Positions 58,654 to 64,000 of a stretch of DNA of 64,000 bases are shown here, piece by piece. Made by a program: the position numbers and the translations under genes. Location of the stretch: positions 62,001-126,000 of the forward strand of contig JAOALB010000033.1 of NCBI GenBank assembly GCA_025331125.1. Reading direction: 5' to 3'. The first letter of the stretch is position 1, and every line of letters begins with the position of its first letter. A model generated the notes under the pieces. The model was not told the DNA's origin. It was given only the letters and a program-made list of their open reading frames with translations, and made no database searches. The DNA is from Mycogone perniciosa (taxonomy: Eukaryota; Ascomycota; Sordariomycetes; Hypocreales; Hypocreaceae).

Positions 58654-59232
58654 GGTGGCTGGCAGTTCACGAGGCTATAAGCGGCTATGACACGATGATT
58701 GCTGTATCTCACGCTCATGCAACAAGGATATGAAGTAGTATGTACAAAATTCGGCACCACTCTGCAAGCGAATATACAGGGCTACGGGCCGAAGCTCGTT
58801 AGAATTCAATTAGTTCAGATTTGGAGGGTCCGGGGATGAAAGGTGAACGGGGATCACAAACCAGGTTGATCCTTAAATTGCTGCTTACGTACGGAGTAGG
58901 TATAAACACAGCCCCATCGCTTGGCAGTCAGCCCAAGTTTGTACTTCATAATGTTACCCTATAATGAATTGGGCACGAAAACCGCCATTGAAAAGGAGCA
59001 ATTTTGAAGGCTACTAAAGGATTATAGATGTATTAATACAAATATAAAATGTTTTTATTCATTGCACAGCTTGTACGGCAAAATGCCAAGCTCAGCATTC
59101 TCGCAGCCTCACGGTACTGTCATGACGAATTCAAAAATTTCATCATGTATGCGTAATGCTTCATACATTCCAATTGAGACCCGTACTTTTCCATAAAAAC
59201 CATGTTCTGGCAACTCCGTATGAATATTAAAT
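58654..59232. other. Intergenic, nothing seen
   Basis: It holds the promoter of the minus-strand FAD oxidoreductase and the 3' end of HAS1. A TACGGAGTA word is at 58890-58898. Confidence 0.5.
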
Positions 59233-61222
59233 CTAGTTCCTGTTGTTCCTCTTAAAGGTCCCGCCTTGCCTCGGCTGACTTCCATACGACCTCCTTGCTT
59301 GAACCTTGTCTTTGCCCATGCTTGCGCCCATCTGAATATCAACACGTGGGGGCGTGGGGAAGCCAAAGCTCTTGGCGATTTTGGTGAGATCAAGTTTCTG
59401 AACATCGTACACGGATCGTAAGCTGTGGCTGGCGTACGCATGGAGATAGGATTTGAAGGCATCTTTCGCGCTCTGCTGAAGATAATAGTTCTTGCCGATG
59501 AGCTTTTCGAGCTGCGACTGAATGTTCATGATCTTCTTCCTCGGGAATTCGAATTCGACGACAGGCACGCGAGCTGCCTTGAGATAAGAAAGGAAACCAA
59601 CTTCGTTGGGCTGTGAAGCATAGATGTTAGTGTATGCCCCAATGGTATGTTCGGACAGAATGACTATCTACCTGAAGGAAGAGCAAGCTGCGCCCCTTGG
59701 CGTCAGCACCTCTTGCAGTTCGACCCACGCGGTGGATATAGTCTCGAGTGTTGTCCGGGGGGTCAAATTGTACGATAAAGTCAACCGCCGGAATCTAGAA
59801 TAATTGTCAGCACCCGTTTGGTGGATGAACGCTAGTAATGCTTACATCTAAGCCACGAGCGGCAACATCAGTGCAGATGAGGATACCGTGTGAAGCGTTA
59901 CTAAACTCAAAGAAAGTATTTGTTCGCTTCTGCTGCTTCTGCTTGCCGTGGAGATCGAGGACCGGGCAGTCGATGTAGTTGAGAAGCTCGGCATAGTACT
60001 TGACTGAATTACAGCTGCTGAAGAACACAATGACCTTCTTCTTCTTTGCCGTCATTTTTCTCAGGAAGGAGAAGAGAAGTAGGAAGCGCTCGTCTCCATC
60101 GCAGAGGACATAGCCTTGTTCTAGACCATCAACAGTGCTGTGCTGCTTTTCTTGATCGACGTTGATGTAAAGCGGACCGGGTCGCAGGGAGATTCTGGCA
60201 AGATCCTCTGTAAAACATTACTTATCAGTCAATGTGCTATGGGGAAGGGGCACTGCAAATACGTACCAACTTTGGTCGTCTGTGTGGCAGAGAAGAGCAT
60301 TGTCTGTCGGTCCTCATTTGAGAGGACCTTGACAATCTGCCTCATCTCGTCCTCGAAACCAACTTCCAATATCCGATCGGCCTCATCAATGACCAAAGAC
60401 TTGAGGTTCTTGAAGACAAATTGAGTGTTGAGCAGGTGATCGAGCAGTCGTCCAGGAGTCGCAATCAGAAGGTTGACGCCCTTGGCCAACTTCTCTACTT
60501 CCGCTCTCCGATTCGCACCACCAATGACAATGCCATATGTTTGCGAGTGATACTTCATCAACTCCCGAGCGACGCCGAAAATCTGGAGCGCAAGTTCTCG
60601 AGTCGGCGAGACGACAATAACTCCGGTACCGTTTCGGGGCTTGAATCGCAGAGAACAGAGCATCTCCACGGCGGGAATTAAGAAGGCAAGCGTCTTTCCG
60701 GAACCCGTTTTGGCTGCACCGAGAACGTCCTTGCCAGCGAGAAGAGGAGGGATAGCCTGCAAGTAGAAGTCAGTATGCGGATGCCATCGGTAGTGGTGGC
60801 GGCTGGGCAAGACGAACGGCGCGCTGAATGTTGGTCATGCTTGTGAATCCCATCTCCTTGATCGCCCGCATGGTCTTCTCTGAGAGCTTCAGATCCTCGA
60901 ATGATTGAGATTCGTCACCAGGTAACAATATTGGTGCAGCATCGGTAGGTTGGTCATCGCCATCGTCTTTTGAGTCGGCCGCATCCTCCAGATCGGAGCC
61001 GCCCTCGGATTGATTTGCGCCATCTTCCTCATTCTCCTCATCTTTCTCTACAGCCTCGGCTTCCTCAATTTCAACATCTTCCTCCATCTCGTCGTCTTCG
61101 GATTCAGGCTTCGGCGGCGGCGGGGGATTCCTCAGCTTTTTTGACTTCTTGGTGCCATCGGCAGCAGCCTCGGCGTTCTTCCGCTTGCGCTTCTTGTTGA
61201 GGATGGTGGAATCCATTGCCAT
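59233..61222 (-). CDS. HAS1: Nucleolar ATP-dependent RNA helicase HAS1
   Basis: DEAD-box helicase needed for 40S and 60S ribosome assembly in the nucleolus. Five exons: complement(59233..59610, 59672..59794, 59846..60207, 60267..60756, 60818..61222), 585 residues; introns of 61, 59, 51 and 61 bp. After a Lys-rich start and an acidic region come the Q-motif area (FEDLKLSEKTMRAIKEMGF), motif I AAKTGSGKT, PTRELA, TPGRLLDH, DEAD as VIDEADRIL, SAT, then ICTDVAARGLD, IPAVDFIVQFDPP and HRVGRTAR. The tail SLRSVYDVQKLDLTKIAKSFGFPTPPRVDI is specific for the HAS1/DDX18 group. The first intron has an unusual donor, GTTCGT. The ATG at 61222 was chosen; one at 61216 is equally possible. Confidence 0.95.
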
Positions 61223-61651
61223 TGTGCGACAGCCAAATAATCAGATTTGTTGCCGTAAAAAGTGAGGTCTGTCAGCGATGCTGTTGCTTGCAGAAATATT
61301 TCACCAGTAATCAGTTCAGATAAGAAAGAAAAAAAAAGTTCATGCGCCGCCATTCAAAAAAGGTTCCCCACTTGTGGGGTATGCGCCACATGGCACGAGC
61401 CAATCATGCCTTAATACCTCTTACCAGCCACAATTGAATCTCTCCTACTTGTACGAAGTACTCCGTACTCCGTACCTGGGCAGCTTGATGATGCTGTCGA
61501 GGCCAAGCAGATCTTATATATCAGGCTCCCAAATATCCTATCAATTGAGATATATTGTTACCATGATCTTCTCGTATTTTCTCCATAAAAAAACTAGCCA
61601 TCATCTCTCCATTGTTCAAATTCCATCATCATCCAACAATCAAGCAGCTTC
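61223..61651. other. Intergenic, HAS1 promoter
   Basis: It contains the HAS1 leader and promoter. Two overlapping copies of TACTCCGTAC lie at 61459-61475. No gene is seen. Confidence 0.5.
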
Positions 61652-62704
61652 TCATAACCTACTCTTCTCGGATAGATATATGCCTCCCAACTTCAACATC
61701 TCAACCGCTTCCTTGACCATCTCATCGACAATCTCCCCAGCAGGTTGTACCTTCTGGATCGCTCCAGCAACCTGACCCATCACGTGCGGCATGTCAACAT
61801 CCTTCCCTTCATCAAGATCATGCTCCATAGGCACAGTCCCACGAGCACACAGCTCCTTGACCTCGTTCGGCCGCTCATGCCACGACCGAATGTAATCGTT
61901 CGGCTTCATCCGCAGCGGCCTTCCCGTGATCACAAGCGTCCTCTCCGTGCCCTCGAATCCACATGACACAACAGCCTTTTTCTGTTGCTCGCTGCATCCT
62001 GCCTCGACCGAGGCCACGAAGCGAGTGCCAACCCAGACAGCCACCGCTCCCTGCATAAGAGAGCTAGCAAGTCCGCGACCATTGCAAATTCCTCCCGCAG
62101 CGACAACGAGTGCCGTTGAGCCCTTTAGCATGGGCGGTTTATACTGTCTCGCCACGTCCACCACCGCAGGAATGAGCACCGAGTTGGCCACATCACCTGT
62201 GTGGCCGCCTCCCTCTCCGCCCTGAGCGCAAATGATATCGACGCCCAGATCCAGCGCCTTCTTCGCGTGCTTTGGATGACCCACCATGTTCATGACCAAA
62301 ATGCCGTTCCTGTGCATCTTGTCAATGATATACTTCGGTGGCACGCCCACTGCGCTGACAAACAGCTTGGCACCGCTCTCAATGGTGAGGTCAATCAACT
62401 CATCAAGCTTGCCGCCCGTGTAGTCATGGTTCGTCTTGCGTGCGCTACCACCGAGTTGAGGCAGCGCAAGGTCCACGCCAAATGGTAGGTCCGGCCGGGA
62501 GAGGTTCTGCTTCATTTCGGCGATGATCTCTCGGAGCTGGTCAGGGGTGTACATGAAGCCGCCGATGACGCCTAGGCCTCCAGCGTTGGAGACGGCTGCG
62601 GCGAGGGGACCGCCAGATGTGCGTGCCATGCCGGCTAGCAGAATAGGATGTTGGATCCCCAGGAGAGTGGTCAGTGGTGTTGTGATTGGGCCGGTCGGTG
62701 CCAT
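61652..62704 (-). CDS. Nitronate monooxygenase (2-nitropropane dioxygenase family)
   Basis: FMN enzyme that oxidises toxic nitronates such as propionate-3-nitronate to carbonyl compounds and nitrite. A single exon of 350 residues, normal for the family. The TIM-barrel start TTLLGIQHPILLAGMARTSGG and AAAVSNAGGLGVIGG is diagnostic, as is the FMN-binding and catalytic block DIICAQGGEGGGHTGD with the active-site His. VVAAGGICNGRGLASSLMQGAVAVWVGTRF binds the FMN phosphate. Known fungal examples detoxify plant nitro compounds, so this fits a soil or plant-associated life style, though that is inference. Confidence 0.94.
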   Translation of the reverse strand: MAPTGPITTPLTTLLGIQHPILLAGMARTSGGPLAAAVSNAGGLGVIGGFMYTPDQLREIIAEMKQNLSRPDLPFGVDLALPQLGGSARKTNHDYTGGKLDELIDLTIESGAKLFVSAVGVPPKYIIDKMHRNGILVMNMVGHPKHAKKALDLGVDIICAQGGEGGGHTGDVANSVLIPAVVDVARQYKPPMLKGSTALVVAAGGICNGRGLASSLMQGAVAVWVGTRFVASVEAGCSEQQKKAVVSCGFEGTERTLVITGRPLRMKPNDYIRSWHERPNEVKELCARGTVPMEHDLDEGKDVDMPHVMGQVAGAIQKVQPAGEIVDEMVKEAVEMLKLGGIYLSEKSRL

Positions 62705-63527
62705 GGTGAAGATGTGAGCACAGGACTATATAAAGTTTGAAAGCAGTAAACGGAGCTGAAGTGGCTCTGAAATACAGGATCAAATGGATTCACAGTTATA
62801 AATACAAGTAGTGTGAACACAGCAGGCTAGCATGTAGGTAGTACGAAGAAAGAAAACAAAATGAGAGTGCAAATCCAGAACAAAGACCTGGAGGCAGGAG
62901 GCTGGAGACTGGAGGTCAGGGTGAACCAGATCCCCCAGGTAGGGATTAAAGCCCGGGATCATAGACGGAACGGCAGCGGAGGCTTGCGGGGAAACCGTTT
63001 TGCGGGGAAACAGACCGAGGCATGTTGGGCTTCATTAATATTACTACGGCAGAGTAGTATGCCAAGATGTGATCATGCTACCTATTATTACTTCTTATCT
63101 GCAAACCAAGGCGACAATCTGGATCAATATTCATATCGTCGGTGTGTACGGAGTACTCCGTACGGAGTACTCGTACTTCGTAAAATAGTGGATAATCTCG
63201 TGTGCAAGGGGTAGGAGGTAAAATCTGACTCAGACAGAACGCATCTCTCAACAATGGTCTTCAGTTGTCAAACCAGTCAATGGCGCAGAAGACACCCTCT
63301 TTCATTCCTAGTGGTTCGGAAAAAAGTTCTTGTGAATTTACCCGCTTCCCTTGCTTTCACCATGCTTTCATTCAATACAACGTTAGATACCAATAACCAT
63401 CACGACCCCTACGTCTAACATGTGATGCATATAATACAGTGCTGAGCGCTAGCAAGTCTAAGCCAACCGTGGCCCAGTGAAACCAATACAACTTGAATCA
63501 TCGTTGCTCGTATCCTTTGTGCACATC
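62705..63527. other. Intergenic, with the longest TACGGAGTA cluster
   Basis: It holds the promoter of the nitronate monooxygenase. No gene is supported; the frame at 62861-63214 is not protein-like. The palindrome cluster at 63147-63170 lies here. Confidence 0.5.
63147..63170. repeat. 24-bp run of alternating TACGGAGTA half-sites
   Basis: TACGGAGTA, CTCCG and TACGGAGTAC follow one another so that each half-site overlaps the next in inverted order; the run can fold back on itself. It continues into TCGTACTTCG, a mutated copy. Confidence 0.8.
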
Positions 63528-64000
63528 TCACTCAAAGTTTGGTAGCCGCGCAGGAACAAATACCTCCCTAGACGACTTTCTGTCGTTTGTCCCACTCGAC
63601 AAATGATGACCAGATAGTCCAGAATCTTCAGGGTCGTGGTCATCGTCATTGTCGTCGTCGTCATCGCTATCAGACTCCAAATGAATTTCATGTGGCTCTT
63701 CAGGATGATAGCTCTCATCCGCTGCCGACTCTGGCGGCTTCGGCTCTGTTACGAGGTGCAATCGCCCCTGGATTTGCAGACCCCTTTCGAATGCCAGTTT
63801 TGCCGCGACCTCCTTCTTTTTGGCCAATTCTTCGTCCTCTTCACGCCCCAGACGCTCTTCCTCCATTTCCAGGTCTTCCAGTGACGGTAGGTTTTCAGCG
63901 TCTGGCGTTGGAGGTACGGATAATGACCCACGTCGACTTGGCCCAAGAGAGTCCCTGGACGCGATTGACCCAAGCGTTGTCCTTGAGACTGTTCTTGAGG
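63528..64000 (-). CDS. C-terminal end of an acidic, coiled-coil protein (partial)
   Basis: The minus-strand frame is open from the window edge to a stop at 63528. It reads SRTVSRTTLGSIASRDSLG, then SLSVPPTPDAENLPSLEDLE, a charged helix (MEEERLGREEDEELAKKKEV), and an acidic run of Asp residues (SDSDDDDDNDDDHDPED), ending in REVFVPARLPNFE. The Ser/Pro/Arg-rich part upstream looks disordered. I do not recognise the family; the start and most of the protein lie beyond the window. Confidence 0.65.
   Translation of the reverse strand, partial: SRTVSRTTLGSIASRDSLGPSRRGSLSVPPTPDAENLPSLEDLEMEEERLGREEDEELAKKKEVAAKLAFERGLQIQGRLHLVTEPKPPESAADESYHPEEPHEIHLESDSDDDDDNDDDHDPEDSGLSGHHLSSGTNDRKSSREVFVPARLPNFE

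Noticed and set aside
1..64000. CRISPR arrays, bacterial operons or phage-like systems
   Set aside because: No regularly spaced direct repeats and no prokaryotic gene organisation; genes have spliceosomal introns.

Overview
The window looks like nuclear DNA of a filamentous ascomycete (Pezizomycotina, most likely Eurotiomycetes such as an Aspergillus or Penicillium relative). The evidence is short introns of about 50-75 bp with GT..AG ends and CTAAC-like branch points, a HapX-type iron regulator, fungal double zinc-cluster and F-box proteins, a tRNA-Phe with a short intron, and a retroelement destroyed by RIP-like C-to-T mutation. No statement about the exact species can be made from the sequence alone.

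Layout. 1-11.6 kb is an extremely AT-rich, gene-free block. Its first 6.1 kb is a Ty3/gypsy chromovirus (protease, reverse transcriptase, RNase H, integrase, chromodomain, antisense 3' ORF, 3' LTR at 5711-6086) in which glycines, aspartates and tryptophans have been mutated away while the frame can still be followed. The rest is saturated TA-rich DNA with a less mutated island at 7.55-8.11 kb. 11.6-14.4 kb is a transition zone with a broken phosphoribosyl-pyrophosphate synthetase pseudogene (12130-12612) and an uncertain ORF.

14.4-26.5 kb is a normal gene-dense region: secreted S1/P1 nuclease (-), secreted SurE-type phosphatase (+), cytosolic glutamyl-tRNA synthetase (-) sharing a 265-bp promoter with mitochondrial ribosomal protein uL1m (+), COG2 (-), and hapX (+). 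A 4.5-kb gene-free stretch leads to a 1778-residue protein (31001-36337) of unrecognised family with a Sel1-like C-terminus. Then come an F-box protein with an acidic tail made by a 3' intron (-), a small secreted Cys-containing protein with three exons (-), a BRCT-WGR-PARP poly(ADP-ribose) polymerase (+), and a transcription factor with two tandem Zn2Cys6 clusters (-).

46-58 kb is sparser and more accessory: a flavin-dependent monooxygenase, remains of a Cys-rich gene, a frameshifted F-box gene, a six-exon short-chain dehydrogenase, tRNA-Phe(GAA), a 10-cysteine secreted peptide, a small single-pass membrane protein and a DHCR24-like FAD oxidoreductase. 59-64 kb returns to housekeeping: the nucleolar DEAD-box helicase HAS1, a nitronate monooxygenase, and the C-terminal end of an acidic protein running off the window.

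A short palindromic word, TACGGAGTA/TACTCCGTA, recurs in the intergenic DNA of the window and is the most unusual signal that gene annotation does not explain. No biosynthetic cluster, CRISPR array or prokaryotic system is present.
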